A stretch of DNA of 64,000 bases from Pseudomonas mandelii (lineage in GTDB: Bacteria; Pseudomonadota; Gammaproteobacteria; Pseudomonadales; Pseudomonadaceae): contig NZ_JAMYDU010000009.1 in NCBI RefSeq assembly GCF_024138395.1, positions 154,136 through 218,135 of the forward strand. The letters run 5' to 3'. Both the position numbers and the translations under genes were made by a program. Below the pieces are notes generated by a model. It had not been told where the DNA came from. It saw only the letters and a list, made by a program, of their open reading frames with translations, and searched no databases. Below, piece by piece: positions 17,645-27,908 of the stretch; within the stretch, counting starts at the first letter, position 1; each line of letters opens with the position of its first letter.

Positions 17645-19705
17645 ATGATGAATATGCCCGCAACTAAAGCCGCCGTCGTCAAGGCGCCGGAACAACCGAA
17701 AACCGCGATCTCGGCCCTCTGGCGCCCGGCGCTGGTGCAAGCTTTCGTCAAGCTCGACCCACGGCAATTGCAGCGTGCACCAGTGATGCTGGTGGTGGAA
17801 CTGACCGCGATTCTGACCACTGTGCTGTGCTTCATTCCCGACAACGCCGTGCCGACTTTCGTCGCCGCGCAAATCGCGTTGTGGCTGTGGTTCACCGTGT
17901 TGTTCGCCAACTTCGCCGAAGCGCTGGCCGAAGGTCGCGGCAAGGCCCGTGCCGACAGCCTCAAGGCCGGCAGCGAAGGCTTGAGTGCCCGGCGCAAAAC
18001 CGCCAATGGCAGCTTTCAAGTGGTGCCGGCTACCAGCCTGCGCAAAGGTGATGTGGTGCGCGTCGCAGCGGGGGAGATGATCCCCGGTGACGGCGAGGTG
18101 ATCGAAGGTATCGCGGCGGTCAACGAAGCGGCGATTACCGGTGAATCAGCGCCGGTGATTCGCGAGTCTGGCGGCGATCGCTCGGCTGTCACCGGCAACA
18201 CCCGACTGGTTTCTGATTGGCTGTTGGTGCGCATCACCGCCCACCCCGGCGAGTCGACCCTCGACCGCATGATCGCGCTGGTCGAAGGCGCCAAACGCCA
18301 GAAAACCCCGAACGAAGTGGCGCTGGATATTCTGCTGATCGGCTTGACCCTGATCTTCCTGCTGGTGGTGGTGACCCTGCAACCGTTCGCCCACTTCGCC
18401 AATGGCAGCCTGCCGCTGGTGTTTCTGGTGGCGTTATTGGTCACGCTGATTCCGACCACTATCGGCGGCTTGTTGTCGGCGATCGGTATCGCCGGGATGG
18501 ATCGTCTGGTGCGCCTGAATGTGATTGCCAAATCCGGTCGCGCCGTGGAGGCGGCGGGGGACGTTCACGTCCTGCTGCTGGACAAAACCGGCACCATCAC
18601 CTTCGGCAACCGTCGCTGCTCCGCGATCTATGCCGCACCTGGCGTCACCGCCAAAGAGCTGGCCGAAGGCGCGTTGTTCGCCTCCTTGGCCGATGACACC
18701 GCTGAAGGCAAATCCATCGTCGAGTACCTGCGCGGTCTTCACCCGCAACCCGAGCCGTCCGCCGAGGTGCTGACCGCTGTGCCGTTCAGCGCTGAAACCC
18801 GCTTGTCTGGTGTCGACTATCAAGGCCGGGTCTATCGCAAAGGGGCGGTGGATTCGCTACTGACCTTCGTCGGCCTGAAACGCGCTGATCTGGCCGCGCC
18901 TCTGTCCCGTGAAATCGACAAGATCGCTCAGAGTGGCGGCACGCCGTTGCTGGTCTGCGTTGACGGCAAATTGCTCGGTGTCATCCACCTCAAGGACGTA
19001 GTCAAACCTGGCATCCGCGAGCGTTTCGCCGAACTGCGCAAGCTGGGGATTCGCACGGTCATGGTGACCGGCGACAACCCGCTGACCGCTGCTGCGATTG
19101 CCGCTGAAGCGGGCGTGGATGACGTGCTGGCTGAAGCTACGCCGGAGAAGAAACTGGCGCGCATTCGTCATGAGCAGAACGACGGTCGGCTGGTCGCCAT
19201 GTGCGGCGACGGTGCCAACGACGCCCCGGCCCTGGCCCAGGCGGACGTGGGCATGGCGATGAACGATGGTACGCAAGCGGCGCGTGAGGCGGCGAACATG
19301 GTCGATCTCGATAGCGACCCGACCAAGCTGTTGGACGTGGTGCAGATCGGCAAGGAATTACTGGTGACCCGCGGTGCGCTGACGACCTTTTCCATCGCCA
19401 ACGACGTGGCCAAATACTTCGCGATCCTGCCGGCGCTGTTCGCCTCGATTTACCCGCAACTCGGCGTGCTGAACATCATGCATTTGAGCAGTCCGCAGAG
19501 CGCGATTCTGTCGGCGATTGTGTTCAACGCGTTGATCATCGTGGTGCTGATTCCGCTGGCGCTGCGTGGTGTGCGGGTGCAGGCGGTGAGTGCGGCGGCG
19601 TTGCTGCGGCGCAATCTGCTGATCTATGGACTGGGCGGGATTCTGGTGCCGTTCGTGGGCATCAAGGCGATCGACATGCTGCTGACGGCGTTGCATCTGG
19701 TTTGA
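17645..19705 (+). CDS. kdpB: K(+)-transporting ATPase ATP-binding subunit KdpB
   Basis: 686 residues, P-type ATPase. The phosphorylated Asp is residue 313 in [14 protein letters not shown] occurs in the actuator domain (ITGESAPVI), and [12 protein letters not shown] and [19 protein letters not shown] form the hinge. Ser-rich KdpB signatures and length match E. coli (682). It hydrolyses ATP to drive K+ uptake. A REP doublet follows before kdpC. Confidence 0.96.
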   Translation: MMNMPATKAAVVKAPEQPKTAISALWRPALVQAFVKLDPRQLQRAPVMLVVELTAILTTVLCFIPDNAVPTFVAAQIALWLWFTVLFANFAEALAEGRGKARADSLKAGSEGLSARRKTANGSFQVVPATSLRKGDVVRVAAGEMIPGDGEVIEGIAAVNEAAITGESAPVIRESGGDRSAVTGNTRLVSDWLLVRITAHPGESTLDRMIALVEGAKRQKTPNEVALDILLIGLTLIFLLVVVTLQPFAHFANGSLPLVFLVALLVTLIPTTIGGLLSAIGIAGMDRLVRLNVIAKSGRAVEAAGDVHVLLLDKTGTITFGNRRCSAIYAAPGVTAKELAEGALFASLADDTAEGKSIVEYLRGLHPQPEPSAEVLTAVPFSAETRLSGVDYQGRVYRKGAVDSLLTFVGLKRADLAAPLSREIDKIAQSGGTPLLVCVDGKLLGVIHLKDVVKPGIRERFAELRKLGIRTVMVTGDNPLTAAAIAAEAGVDDVLAEATPEKKLARIRHEQNDGRLVAMCGDGANDAPALAQADVGMAMNDGTQAAREAANMVDLDSDPTKLLDVVQIGKELLVTRGALTTFSIANDVAKYFAILPALFASIYPQLGVLNIMHLSSPQSAILSAIVFNALIIVVLIPLALRGVRVQAVSAAALLRRNLLIYGLGGILVPFVGIKAIDMLLTALHLV

Positions 19706-19735
19706 TCTGGCATGGCGGTGTGTCAGGCATGCCGC

Positions 19736-19802
19736 CATCGCGGGCAAGCCCGCTCCCACAAAGGCACCGCGTTCCCCTGTGGGAGCGGGCTTGCCCGCGA
19801 TG
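19736..19802. repeat. Paired REP palindrome inside the kdp operon
   Basis: CATCGCGGGCAAGCCCGCTCCCACA and its exact reverse complement, separated by 18 bases, lie between kdpB and kdpC. In the transcript they would fold into a long, very stable hairpin. Confidence 0.9.
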
Positions 19803-19858
19803 AATACACCACGCTGCGTCTGAATGAATGCGGTATCTCTGAATCCGAGGATTGTGAA

Positions 19859-20404
19859 ATGTCCACACTGATACGTCCGGCCCTGAGCCTGCTGTTGCTG
19901 ATGACTCTGATTACCGGCGTTGCTTACCCCTTGGTGGTCACCGGCGTCGCCCAGGTCGCCTTCCCGAACCAGGCCAATGGCAGCCTGGTGCGCGACACCG
20001 ATGGCAAGGTCCGCGGCTCGTCGCTGATTGCCCAGGATTTCGTCGGCGATGCCTGGTTCCACCCACGGCCATCGGCCGGTGCCTTTGCCACCGTGTCGAG
20101 CAGTGCCAGCAACTTCTCGCCCAGCAATCCGGCGCTGGCCACTCGGGTTATCGACGAGGCCAATAAATTGCAGGTACCCGGCCAGGGGCCGGTGCCACTG
20201 GCCATGCTGACCACTTCCGGCAGCGGCCTCGATCCGCACTTGCCACCGGCGGCGATTGCCTATCAACTGGCGCGTGTCGCGGCAGCGCGCAATCTGCCGG
20301 TGTCTACGCTTGAGCAACTGATGGACGCGCACATCGAGCAGCCGTTGGTGGGGCCGCCGGTAGTGAATGTGTTGGCGTTGAATAGGGCGCTGGAAAAACT
20401 GTAG
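19859..20404 (+). CDS. kdpC: K(+)-transporting ATPase subunit KdpC
   Basis: 181 residues: one N-terminal membrane helix ([21 protein letters not shown]) and a periplasmic domain with [26 protein letters not shown] and [16 protein letters not shown], all KdpC landmarks. ATG 19859 is the start consistent with the family; the open sequence further upstream is REP DNA. KdpC assembles KdpA with KdpB. Confidence 0.95.
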   Translation: MSTLIRPALSLLLLMTLITGVAYPLVVTGVAQVAFPNQANGSLVRDTDGKVRGSSLIAQDFVGDAWFHPRPSAGAFATVSSSASNFSPSNPALATRVIDEANKLQVPGQGPVPLAMLTTSGSGLDPHLPPAAIAYQLARVAAARNLPVSTLEQLMDAHIEQPLVGPPVVNVLALNRALEKL

Positions 20405-20420
20405 ATCGGTGGCGCGGCCA

Positions 20421-20510
20421 ATCGCGGGCAAGCCCGCTCCCACAGGAGGCGATGGTGGACAGAATTTGTGACCACCACCGATCCCTGTGGGAGCGGGCTT
20501 GCCCGCGAAG
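20421..20510. repeat. Paired REP palindrome between kdpC and kdpD
   Basis: ATCGCGGGCAAGCCCGCTCCCACAG and CTGTGGGAGCGGGCTTGCCCGCGA face each other about 40 bases apart. This is the second REP doublet within the kdp gene set. Confidence 0.9.
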
Positions 20511-20560
20511 AGGCCCTGACAGTCACTGCATCACCATCAGAATGAGAGAGAACTTCAAGC

Positions 20561-23212
20561 ATGAGCAACTCCGGCCGCGCCGACGCGCTGTTAGCAGACC
20601 TGCCCCGCGATGGCCGTGGCCGGCTCAAGGTGTTCCTGGGCGCAGCACCGGGAGTGGGCAAGACCTACGCCATGCTGCAAGCCGCCCACACTCAGCTGCG
20701 CCAAGGCGTGAAAGTTATGGCCGGGGTGGTCGAAACCCACGGTCGTGCCGAAACCGAAGCGTTACTGGCTGGCTTGCCGCAGCAGCCGTTGGTGCGCTCG
20801 GAATACCGCGGGGTGATGCTCGAAGAAATGGACCTCGACGGTCTGTTGGCCGCCAAACCGAAATTGGTGCTGGTGGACGAACTGGCCCACAGCAATGCCC
20901 CCGGCAGTCGTCACGCCAAACGCTGGCAAGACATCCAGGAACTGCTGGCCGCCGGCATCGACGTGTTCACCACGGTCAACGTGCAGCATCTGGAAAGTCT
21001 CAACGATCAGGTGCGCGGCATCACCGGCGTACAGGTCCGCGAAACCCTGCCGGATTGGGTGCTGCAAGAAGCCTACGAATTGCTGCTGATCGACCTGCCG
21101 CCTCGCGAGTTGCTGGAGCGTCTGCGCGACGGCAAAGTCTATGTGCCCGAGCAGGCGCGGGCGGCCATCGATGCGTTCTTCACTCAGACCAACCTTACTG
21201 CCCTGCGCGAGCTGGCGATGCAAACCGCAGCCGCTCAGGTCGATAACGATCTGGCCCAGGGTTATCGCCAATTGGGGCACACCGCGCCAGCCGTGCGCGG
21301 TCGTTTGTTGGTGGGTGTCGATGGCGATGCTCAGGCCGAGCGTCTGGTGCGTCACGCCAGTCGCGTCGCCCAGCGCCGGCATCTGCCGTGGAGCCTGGTG
21401 CATGTGGACAACGGCCGTGTGCGCGACGAGCAGTCGCGTCTGCGCCTGCAAAGCGCTCAGCAACTGGCCGAACGCCTCGGGGGCGAAGTGGTGTTGCTGC
21501 GTGCCGGTGAGGTGGCGAAAACGTTGATCCAGCACGCCGCTGAACGACGCGCCAGCCTGGTGCTGGTGGGCCAGTCACGCCAGCGTTTACGTCGACGGTT
21601 GTTCGGAGGCGGTCTGGCGTCGCGTTTACTGCGCGATGCTCGCGGGCTGGAAATCAACGTGCTCGACAGCGATCAGGAACAGCATCAGCCGCGCCAACGC
21701 TCGGCGCAGTCGCTGGTCTGGTTCGACTACGCATTGGCGCTGGTGGCGACAGTGCTTGCCAGTGCCTTGGCCTGGGCAGTGTCGAGCCTCTTGCCGCTGC
21801 CCAACATTTCGCTGGTGTTCCTCGCGGCAGTGTTGCTGGTGGCGGTGCGCAGCAGCCTCGGCCCGGCGCTGGCCTGTGCGGCGCTGTCGTTTCTGACCTA
21901 TGACTTTCTGTTCATTCCACCGACGTTCTCCTTCAGCATCCAGCGCGAAGAAGACGTGCTGACCTTGCTGTTCTTCCTGCTGATGGCGGCCCTCACCGGT
22001 AACCTTGCGGCCCGGCAACGACGGCAATTGCAGGCCTTGCGCGACACTCAGGAAGAGACCACTGAACTGCTCGATCTCTCGCGCAAACTTACCGCCGCCA
22101 CCGACCGTCAGGCGGTGGTCAGCGCTGCGGCCCAGCACCTCAACGGCTGGACCGACCTGAAACTGTGTTTGCTTAATCGCGATGGCCAGAGCGGCTGGAA
22201 AGTTGAAACCGGTGGGCCGCTGGAATTCTCCGAGGCCGAGCGCGCTGCCGCCGATTGGGCCTGGCAACATGATCAACCGGCCGGTGCGGGCACCGGCACC
22301 TTGCCGTTCGGGCGCTGGTGGTGGTGGCCGTTGTCGGTGGACGATGGGCCGCTGGCGCTGCTCGGTGTGTGTGCCAAAGAAGGTCAGACCCTGAGCGGCC
22401 AGCGGCGACGCTTACTGACTGCGCTGAGCCAACCGCTGGCCCAGGCGCTGGCGCGCGCGCAACTGGCCGATGACCTTGAGGCGGCGCGCTTGCATGGCGA
22501 AACCGAGCAACTGCGCAGCGCGCTGCTGGCCTCGGTGTCCCACGATTTGCGCACGCCGCTGACGTCCATGCGCGGCAGCATCGACAGCCTGTTGGCGCTG
22601 GGAGAGGCGATCCCGTTGGAGGACCGCCGTGAACTGCTCGAAGGCACCCGCGATGAAGCCGAACGGCTGGATCGCTACATTCAAAACCTGCTGGACATGA
22701 CTCGTCTCGGTCACGGCGCCCTGAAGCTGGCGCGGGACTGGGTGTCACCGGCAGACATCGTCGGCAGCTCGCTCAATCGTCTGCGCGCGGTGCTGGCGTC
22801 GCTGCAGGTCATTACCGAAGTGCCGGCCGAACTGCCGCTGCTCTATGTGCATGCCGCGTTGATCGAACAAGCACTGGTCAACGTGCTGGAAAACGCCGCG
22901 CGTTTTTCACCGCCTCGCGGGCGTCTTGAATTGCGTGCCGGGGCGACTGACAGCGAGCTGTTTTTTTCGGTGAGCGATGAGGGGCCGGGAATTCCGGAGG
23001 AGGAGCGGGCGAAGATTTTCGACATGTTCTACACCGCCGCTCGTGGCGATCGCGGCGGGCAGGGCACCGGGCTGGGGCTGGCGATCTGTCAGGGCATGGT
23101 CGGTGCCCATGGCGGGCGGATCAGCGTCGCCGACGGCATCGAAGGGCGCGGCACCTGCATCACCCTGCATTTGCCGTTGCAGACTCAGCCGGGTTTGGAC
23201 AGTGAAGCCTGA
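20561..23212 (+). CDS. kdpD: Sensor histidine kinase KdpD
   Basis: 883 residues. The KdpD N-terminal domain has Walker A-like GAAPGVGKT (27-35) and DELAHSN, followed by a universal-stress-type domain (~230-370). Four membrane helices at about 390-480 (DUF4118) and a GAF-like segment come next, then HisKA with His661 in SVSHDLRTPL and a HATPase domain with the N box (NVLENAARFSPP) and GTGLGLAICQGMV. It senses K+ limitation or turgor and phosphorylates KdpE. It is separated from kdpC by a REP doublet but follows in the same direction. Confidence 0.95.
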   Translation: MSNSGRADALLADLPRDGRGRLKVFLGAAPGVGKTYAMLQAAHTQLRQGVKVMAGVVETHGRAETEALLAGLPQQPLVRSEYRGVMLEEMDLDGLLAAKPKLVLVDELAHSNAPGSRHAKRWQDIQELLAAGIDVFTTVNVQHLESLNDQVRGITGVQVRETLPDWVLQEAYELLLIDLPPRELLERLRDGKVYVPEQARAAIDAFFTQTNLTALRELAMQTAAAQVDNDLAQGYRQLGHTAPAVRGRLLVGVDGDAQAERLVRHASRVAQRRHLPWSLVHVDNGRVRDEQSRLRLQSAQQLAERLGGEVVLLRAGEVAKTLIQHAAERRASLVLVGQSRQRLRRRLFGGGLASRLLRDARGLEINVLDSDQEQHQPRQRSAQSLVWFDYALALVATVLASALAWAVSSLLPLPNISLVFLAAVLLVAVRSSLGPALACAALSFLTYDFLFIPPTFSFSIQREEDVLTLLFFLLMAALTGNLAARQRRQLQALRDTQEETTELLDLSRKLTAATDRQAVVSAAAQHLNGWTDLKLCLLNRDGQSGWKVETGGPLEFSEAERAAADWAWQHDQPAGAGTGTLPFGRWWWWPLSVDDGPLALLGVCAKEGQTLSGQRRRLLTALSQPLAQALARAQLADDLEAARLHGETEQLRSALLASVSHDLRTPLTSMRGSIDSLLALGEAIPLEDRRELLEGTRDEAERLDRYIQNLLDMTRLGHGALKLARDWVSPADIVGSSLNRLRAVLASLQVITEVPAELPLLYVHAALIEQALVNVLENAARFSPPRGRLELRAGATDSELFFSVSDEGPGIPEEERAKIFDMFYTAARGDRGGQGTGLGLAICQGMVGAHGGRISVADGIEGRGTCITLHLPLQTQPGLDSEA

Positions 23213-23260
23213 TCGCGCCTGCGTTACTCTCTTGCTACCTCTTTGTGTTGATGTGAATTC

Positions 23261-23950
23261 ATGAGCCAGACCGCGACCATTTTGGTCATCGATGACGAAC
23301 CGCAGATTCGAAAATTCCTGCGCATCAGCCTCGTTTCCCAAGGCTACAAAGTACTGGAGGCCGGCACCGGCACGGAAGGCCTGGCCCAGGCCGCGTTAAG
23401 CAAGCCCGACTTGCTGGTGCTCGACCTTGGCCTGCCGGACATGGACGGCCAGCAGGTGCTGCGCGAGTTCCGCGAGTGGTCGACGGTGCCGGTATTGGTG
23501 CTTTCGGTGCGCGCCAGCGAAGGGCAGAAAGTCCAAGCCCTGGATGGTGGCGCCAACGACTACGTGACCAAGCCGTTCGGCATTCAGGAGTTTCTGGCCC
23601 GAGTGCGCGCCTTGCTGCGTCAGGCGCCGACGGGTGAGGCCCAGGAAGCGGCGCTCAGCTTCGGTCCGCTCACTGTCGACCTGGCTTATCGCCGGGTGCT
23701 ATTGGACGGCGCCGAAGTGGCGCTGACGCGCAAGGAATATGCGGTGCTGGCGCAACTGGCACGGCATCCGGGGCGGGTCATCACCCAGCAGCAATTGCTC
23801 AAGGACATCTGGGGGCCGACCCACACCGAGGACAGCCACTATCTGCGGATAGTGGTCGGGCATTTGCGGCAGAAACTGGCGGATGATCCGACTCAGCCAC
23901 GGTTCATCGTCACCGAAGCGGGGGTGGGGTATCGGTTGCTTGATGCCTGA
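23261..23950 (+). CDS. kdpE: Response regulator KdpE
   Basis: 229 residues. The receiver domain has acidic pair Asp11/Asp12, phospho-acceptor Asp55 in [11 protein letters not shown] and the conserved Lys in VTKPFG. The OmpR-type winged helix follows ([26 protein letters not shown]). It starts 48 bases after kdpD and would activate kdpFABC when phosphorylated. Confidence 0.95.
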   Translation: MSQTATILVIDDEPQIRKFLRISLVSQGYKVLEAGTGTEGLAQAALSKPDLLVLDLGLPDMDGQQVLREFREWSTVPVLVLSVRASEGQKVQALDGGANDYVTKPFGIQEFLARVRALLRQAPTGEAQEAALSFGPLTVDLAYRRVLLDGAEVALTRKEYAVLAQLARHPGRVITQQQLLKDIWGPTHTEDSHYLRIVVGHLRQKLADDPTQPRFIVTEAGVGYRLLDA

Positions 23951-23951
23951 T

Positions 23952-24058
23952 CGTTCCCACGCTCTGCGTGGGAATGCCGCCATGGACGCTCTGCGTCCGC
24001 TTTTAAAGTCGTGACCCGGAGCGTCACAGGATGCATTCCCACGCAGAGCGTGGGAACG
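23952..24058. repeat. Nested inverted repeat (CGTTCCCACGC...GCGTGGGAACG)
   Basis: CGTTCCCACGCTCTGCGTGGGAATG and CATTCCCACGCAGAGCGTGGGAACG are reverse complements ~57 bases apart, and each arm is itself palindromic. It is a third repeat type, between the convergent kdpE and patatin genes, and may serve as a bidirectional terminator. Confidence 0.8.
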
Positions 24059-24069
24059 ATCGTCAGGCC

Positions 24070-25110
24070 TCAAGACTCCCGCTCATTCTCATACCGATCC
24101 AGCGTATCCCGCGCAATCTCACGCCCCAGCGCGATCAATTCCGGTGCCTTGTAAAACTCGAAAAACCGACACACTCGCTTGGGCACGTTGATCAGGATAT
24201 CCGGCGGATACCCGGCAATCTTGTACTGCGCCAATGACGTCTGCATCACCTCGAAACTCTGGTTGATCAGGTCCAGCAAGGACGCTGGCCCGACGTTGTC
24301 GATGATGAACGACCCGGTGGCGGATTTCGGTGCGCCGTTGCTTTCCGGGGCCGCCGCTGGTTGCTGGCCTTCGGGCTCGGCGGATTCGATCCACGGATTG
24401 ATGTCGGCCGCTTCGGCCATCAACGCTTCCTTCTCCAGCAGCAGCAATTGTTCGGCCTGTTTGCGGCGGAAGGGCAATTTCGAACCCAGCGAGTTGATCA
24501 GGCTGTCAAAGCGGGTCTTGAACGCGGCCGGGCGCTGGATCACCGGCAGTTGATAGTGACGCTGGTTGGTGGAGTTGAGGTTGACCGCGATGATCAGGTC
24601 GCAATGGCTCGACACCACCGGCACGATCGGCAGCGGGTTGAGGATGCCACCGTCCACCAGCATTCGATTGCCCTGCATCACCGGCGTGAACAGGCTGGGG
24701 ATCGCCGCCGAGGCACGCATGGCCTGGTGCAGGCAGCCTTCCTGGAACCAGATTTCCTGCTGGTTGGTCAGGTCCGTGGCCACGGCCGTGTAGGGGATTC
24801 GCAGGTCTTCGATGTTGATTTCGCCGACGATCTTGCGGATCTGCCCGAAGACCTTTTCCCCGCGAATCGCGCCCAGGCGAAAACTGACGTCCACCAGACG
24901 CAACACGTCGAGGTAATCCAGGCTCTCGATCCAGTCGCGATAATCCTTGAGTTTACCGGCGGCATAGATCCCGCCGACCACCGCGCCCATGGAGCAACCG
25001 GCGATGCAGGCGATGTCGTAGCCGCGCCGTTCGATCTCTTCAATGACGCCGATATGGGCGTAGCCCCGGGCGCCACCCGAGCCCAACACCAGTGCGACAC
25101 GCTTTTTCAT
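24070..25110 (-). CDS. Patatin-like phospholipase, RssA type
   Basis: 346 residues. The N-terminal patatin domain has oxyanion loop GSGGARG (10-16), nucleophile Ser40 in GCSMG and catalytic Asp153 in DGG. Residues ~215-290 form a less conserved, Ala/Glu-rich insert, and the C-terminus ([20 protein letters not shown]) is of the RssA/YchK group. It is a predicted cytoplasmic serine lipid acyl hydrolase; the physiological substrate is unknown. It is divergent from a lipoprotein gene. Confidence 0.87.
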   Translation of the reverse strand: MKKRVALVLGSGGARGYAHIGVIEEIERRGYDIACIAGCSMGAVVGGIYAAGKLKDYRDWIESLDYLDVLRLVDVSFRLGAIRGEKVFGQIRKIVGEINIEDLRIPYTAVATDLTNQQEIWFQEGCLHQAMRASAAIPSLFTPVMQGNRMLVDGGILNPLPIVPVVSSHCDLIIAVNLNSTNQRHYQLPVIQRPAAFKTRFDSLINSLGSKLPFRRKQAEQLLLLEKEALMAEAADINPWIESAEPEGQQPAAAPESNGAPKSATGSFIIDNVGPASLLDLINQSFEVMQTSLAQYKIAGYPPDILINVPKRVCRFFEFYKAPELIALGREIARDTLDRYENERES

Positions 25111-25202
25111 GAAACGACCTCTCTGACAAGGTTCAACAATGCACCTATCGAGGGGCAGGCTTCAATCGCTATGGTCGTTCGACGGGGCGATAGCGTCGTT
25201 TT

Positions 25203-25233
25203 TTGACACTCAATAAAGGCGAATGGGTATTCT
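25203..25233 (+). promoter_or_regulatory. Candidate sigma-70 promoter of the lipoprotein gene
   Basis: TTGACA at 25203-25208, with GGTATT at 25226-25231 (17-base spacer) or TATTCT at 25228-25233 (19 bases). The -35 is perfect, the -10 imperfect. A second TATAGT at 25243 lacks a -35 at the right distance. Confidence 0.4.
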
Positions 25234-25329
25234 CGCGAGCGCTATAGTTTCCACTGCGGGTCCAAGGCACTTTTCACGCGCCAGGCCGTCTTAGCTGCAC
25301 GACTGTTTATTATCTTTGAGGTGTGAGTG

Positions 25330-25608
25330 ATGAAAGCCTGGATCTGTGTGCCGTTGATTGCCCTGGCACTCGCCGGTTGTGCTGGTAAAACCGCTTACCG
25401 TGACAGCTGCGGGAGCCAGCTCGACGCCGCTTGGCGTGAACTGGATCTGGCCAAGGTCGAGGGCTTTGCCGGGACCGTCAGCTACTCCAAGGCGCTGTCG
25501 TTGCTGACCGGTGCCAAAACCCAGCAACAATTCGAAGCGTATGAGGGTTGTACCAAGAAGGCCGAGAAGGCGCGCTTCTACATTCGTGAATCCCGCGCCG
25601 GCCGTTGA
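25330..25608 (+). CDS. Small lipoprotein
   Basis: 92 residues from ATG 25330 (a GTG directly upstream is also possible). The signal sequence ends in the lipobox LALAGC, with the lipidated Cys near residue 17. The mature part has two further cysteines (YRDSCGSQ and YEGCTKK) that may pair. It is a predicted membrane-anchored lipoprotein with no recognised domain. GAGG precedes the start by eight bases. Confidence 0.8.
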   Translation: MKAWICVPLIALALAGCAGKTAYRDSCGSQLDAAWRELDLAKVEGFAGTVSYSKALSLLTGAKTQQQFEAYEGCTKKAEKARFYIRESRAGR

Positions 25609-25654
25609 ATCATGATGGCGCTCACTTGGGGCAATTCGATTCAGGGAGCAAGCG

Positions 25655-26422
25655 ATGTCTGCCTTGGTTGATCGGTTGGTGGCTCATGTTCTGAGCGTGG
25701 ACGTTCGCCTGCTCGCCTGTCAGGCACGCTTGAGTGCGCGCACCGACTCTGAAGCGCTGCACGATCTACGCACGACCGTGCGGCGTTTGCGCAGCCTGCT
25801 GCGACCCTTGCGCGGTTTGCCTGGGGTCGAGCAACTGGAAGCGGCGGCATCCCGGGTCGGTGACCTGACCACACCGTTGCGCGATCGCGAAGTGCTGGCG
25901 GCGTACCTGCTTAAACACGATCAACCCGAGGCCGCGCACCGGCGCATGGCGCGGATGGCCGAGGCTTATCCCATCGTGGCGGCGAGCCCGGAGGTCGCGC
26001 AAATGCTGATGATCCTCGACGCCTTTCCGCGTTTCCTGCGGGCTTCCCAGCGTCAGGGCTTGCTCAAGGGCTTGCGCAAACGCATCGAAAAACGCCTGGG
26101 CAAACAATGGAAGAAACTCGACCAGGCCCTGCATGACCCCGCCCATGACCGCCATCGCCTGCGCCTGCTGATCAAGCGTGTGCGCTACGGCATCGAAGCC
26201 TATCCCGAACTGGATCGTTTGCCGGAAGCGGCCTTGCCCAATCTGAAATCGGCGCAGTCTGCTTTGGGCGACTGGCACGACAGCTGGCAGTGGCTGGACC
26301 GCGCCAAAGAAGAGCCCGATTTGCAGCCCTGTGTCGCGGTCTGGAAAACCACCTTGGCCAAGGCTGAAGAGAACGCCGACCGCGTCCTCGACAAACTCAG
26401 CGCCGCCTGTTTCAAATCCTGA
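25655..26422 (+). CDS. CHAD domain protein
   Basis: 255 residues, largely helical and rich in Arg/His/Lys. LHDLRTTVRRLRSLLRPLR near residue 36 is the signature of the CHAD domain, repeated in weaker form as RHRLRLLIKRVRYGIEAYPEL. CHAD proteins bind polyphosphate through this basic channel. There is no CYTH domain, so it is a CHAD-only protein. The ribosome site is GGGAGCAAGCG upstream of ATG. Confidence 0.85.
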   Translation: MSALVDRLVAHVLSVDVRLLACQARLSARTDSEALHDLRTTVRRLRSLLRPLRGLPGVEQLEAAASRVGDLTTPLRDREVLAAYLLKHDQPEAAHRRMARMAEAYPIVAASPEVAQMLMILDAFPRFLRASQRQGLLKGLRKRIEKRLGKQWKKLDQALHDPAHDRHRLRLLIKRVRYGIEAYPELDRLPEAALPNLKSAQSALGDWHDSWQWLDRAKEEPDLQPCVAVWKTTLAKAEENADRVLDKLSAACFKS

Positions 26423-26440
26423 ACACACCACGGATCAAAT

Positions 26441-26529
26441 GTGGGAGCGAGCCTGCTCGCGATGAGGCCGTAACATTCAACATTCATGTTGGCTGTCAGG
26501 CCGCCATTGCGAGCAAGCTCGCTCCCACA
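26441..26529. repeat. Paired REP palindrome
   Basis: GTGGGAGCGAGCCTGCTCGC and GCGAGCAAGCTCGCTCCCAC face each other between the CHAD and thioesterase genes. The core differs slightly from the other doublets. Confidence 0.85.
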
Positions 26530-26666
26530 GGGGACGTGTTGAACAAGAAACGAGTGTTCAGCCAGACGCGGCTCATCTGCCAGTGATTTTGGCCGGAATA
26601 AGCGCTGTATCGGTTTTGCGGGCTGGTTAAGATCATTCCATCCATTTTTCCGTCTCTGGGGTTCCC

Positions 26667-27464
26667 ATGCACTTTTCCGATCTGCTCGACGCTGTCCGCA
26701 GCCACCCGCAAGAGTTGTCTATTCCGGCCGAATGGGGTCAGGGGCGAGCCAGTTTTGGTGGGCTGATAGCCGCCTTGCAATACGAAGCCATGCGCGCAAA
26801 AGTTCCGGCGGATCGTCCGGTGCGTTCGCTGGCCATCACCTTTGTCGGCCCGGTCGAGCCCGATGTGCCGGTCAGTTTTGAAGTCGATGTGCTGCGCGAA
26901 GGCAAAGCCGTCAGCCAAGTGCTCGGCCGGGCAATGCAAAAGGGCCAAGTGGTGACGTTGGTCCAGGGCAGCTTCGGCGCCTCGCGACCTTCCGAGGTGG
27001 CAGTCACGGCTAACGTTGCGCCCGAGATGAAGCACTGGGACGACTGCCAGGAAATGCCCTATATCAAAGGGGCGACCCCGGAATTCATGCGTCATTTGGC
27101 AATGCGCTGGAGCATCGGTGGCCTGCCATTCACCGGCAACACCTCTCGCGATATGGGTGGTTGGGTGCGCTTGCGTGGAGAAGGGAAGGACGAGGTGGTC
27201 AGCGAGGCGCATATTCTGGCGCTGGTCGACGCCTGGCCACCGTCCTTGTTGTCGCATCTGAAGAAACCGGCGGCAGGCAGCACGCTGACCTGGACCATCG
27301 AATTCGTCCAGCCGTTGCTCGCGTTGAGCACGCTGGACTGGTGCAAGTACCTGGTGGAAATCGAGTATGCCGCTGACGGTTACGGGCACGCCGCCGCAAA
27401 ATTGTGGAGCGAAGACGGTCAGTTGATCGCCATGAGCCGGCAGACAGTCACGATTTTTGCGTGA
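26667..27464 (+). CDS. Acyl-CoA thioesterase family protein (TesB-like double hot dog)
   Basis: 265 residues. GRASFGGLIAALQYEAM is the typical first hot-dog helix region of TesB/YbgC-like thioesterases, and VRSLAITFVGPVEPDVPVSFEVDVLREGKAVSQV is the following sheet. A second hot dog begins near residue 130 (GGLPFTGNTSRDMGGWVRL). It is predicted to hydrolyse acyl-CoA in the cytoplasm; chain preference is unknown. It has no operon partner. Confidence 0.82.
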   Translation: MHFSDLLDAVRSHPQELSIPAEWGQGRASFGGLIAALQYEAMRAKVPADRPVRSLAITFVGPVEPDVPVSFEVDVLREGKAVSQVLGRAMQKGQVVTLVQGSFGASRPSEVAVTANVAPEMKHWDDCQEMPYIKGATPEFMRHLAMRWSIGGLPFTGNTSRDMGGWVRLRGEGKDEVVSEAHILALVDAWPPSLLSHLKKPAAGSTLTWTIEFVQPLLALSTLDWCKYLVEIEYAADGYGHAAAKLWSEDGQLIAMSRQTVTIFA

Positions 27465-27476
27465 CGGCAATGGCGT

Positions 27477-27707
27477 TCACGCCAATCGGTGACCGTGATG
27501 CTGCAGGCCCAGGGCGGCAATCAGGCTGATGACACCGATCGCGATGCTCGCCAGATCCAGGCTGAACACCCCCGAGATCATCAGTAAAGACCCCACGATG
27601 AACAGCGGCACGGCAATCTGGTGCGGCACCAGATTGGTCGGGTGCTGCTGTTTATGCGGGTACGTTCGCCATTGCCAGGCGGGCAGGTTGGGATGACGTT
27701 TGCCCAT
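27477..27707 (-). CDS. DUF962/Mpo1-like small membrane protein
   Basis: 76 residues. HPTNLVPHQIAVPLFIVGSLLM resembles the HPxN-containing start of Mpo1/DUF962 membrane proteins, followed by a second hydrophobic helix (SIAIGVISLIAALGLQ). It is much shorter than full Mpo1, so the relation is tentative. It ends 12 bases from the convergent thioesterase gene. Confidence 0.6.
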   Translation of the reverse strand: MGKRHPNLPAWQWRTYPHKQQHPTNLVPHQIAVPLFIVGSLLMISGVFSLDLASIAIGVISLIAALGLQHHGHRLA

Positions 27708-27834
27708 GATGTTTATCCTTTATTCGTGAGGCGCTTGAATAAAGAATAGGCTTGGCAAAAGCCGTCGGCGAATCAAGGCTGGCTATCGGTGCAATAGGTG
27801 TGATGGTCGGGATTGATGTTGCTCGGTCTGACGC

Positions 27835-27904
27835 CTTCGCGGGCAAGCCTCGCTCCTACAGGTACAGCGGGGCCCTTGTAGGAGCGAGGCTTGCCCGCGA
27901 AGAG
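27835..27904. repeat. Paired REP palindrome
   Basis: CTTCGCGGGCAAGCCTCGCTCCTACA and TGTAGGAGCGAGGCTTGCCCGCGAAG with a 17-base centre, directly beyond the MCP stop. Confidence 0.88.
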
Positions 27905-27908
27905 GCCC

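Noticed and set aside
19358..20443. 361-codon minus-strand frame across kdpB, a REP doublet and kdpC
   Set aside because: It is antisense to motif-bearing Kdp genes and runs through a repeat; His/Gln/Arg-rich shadow.
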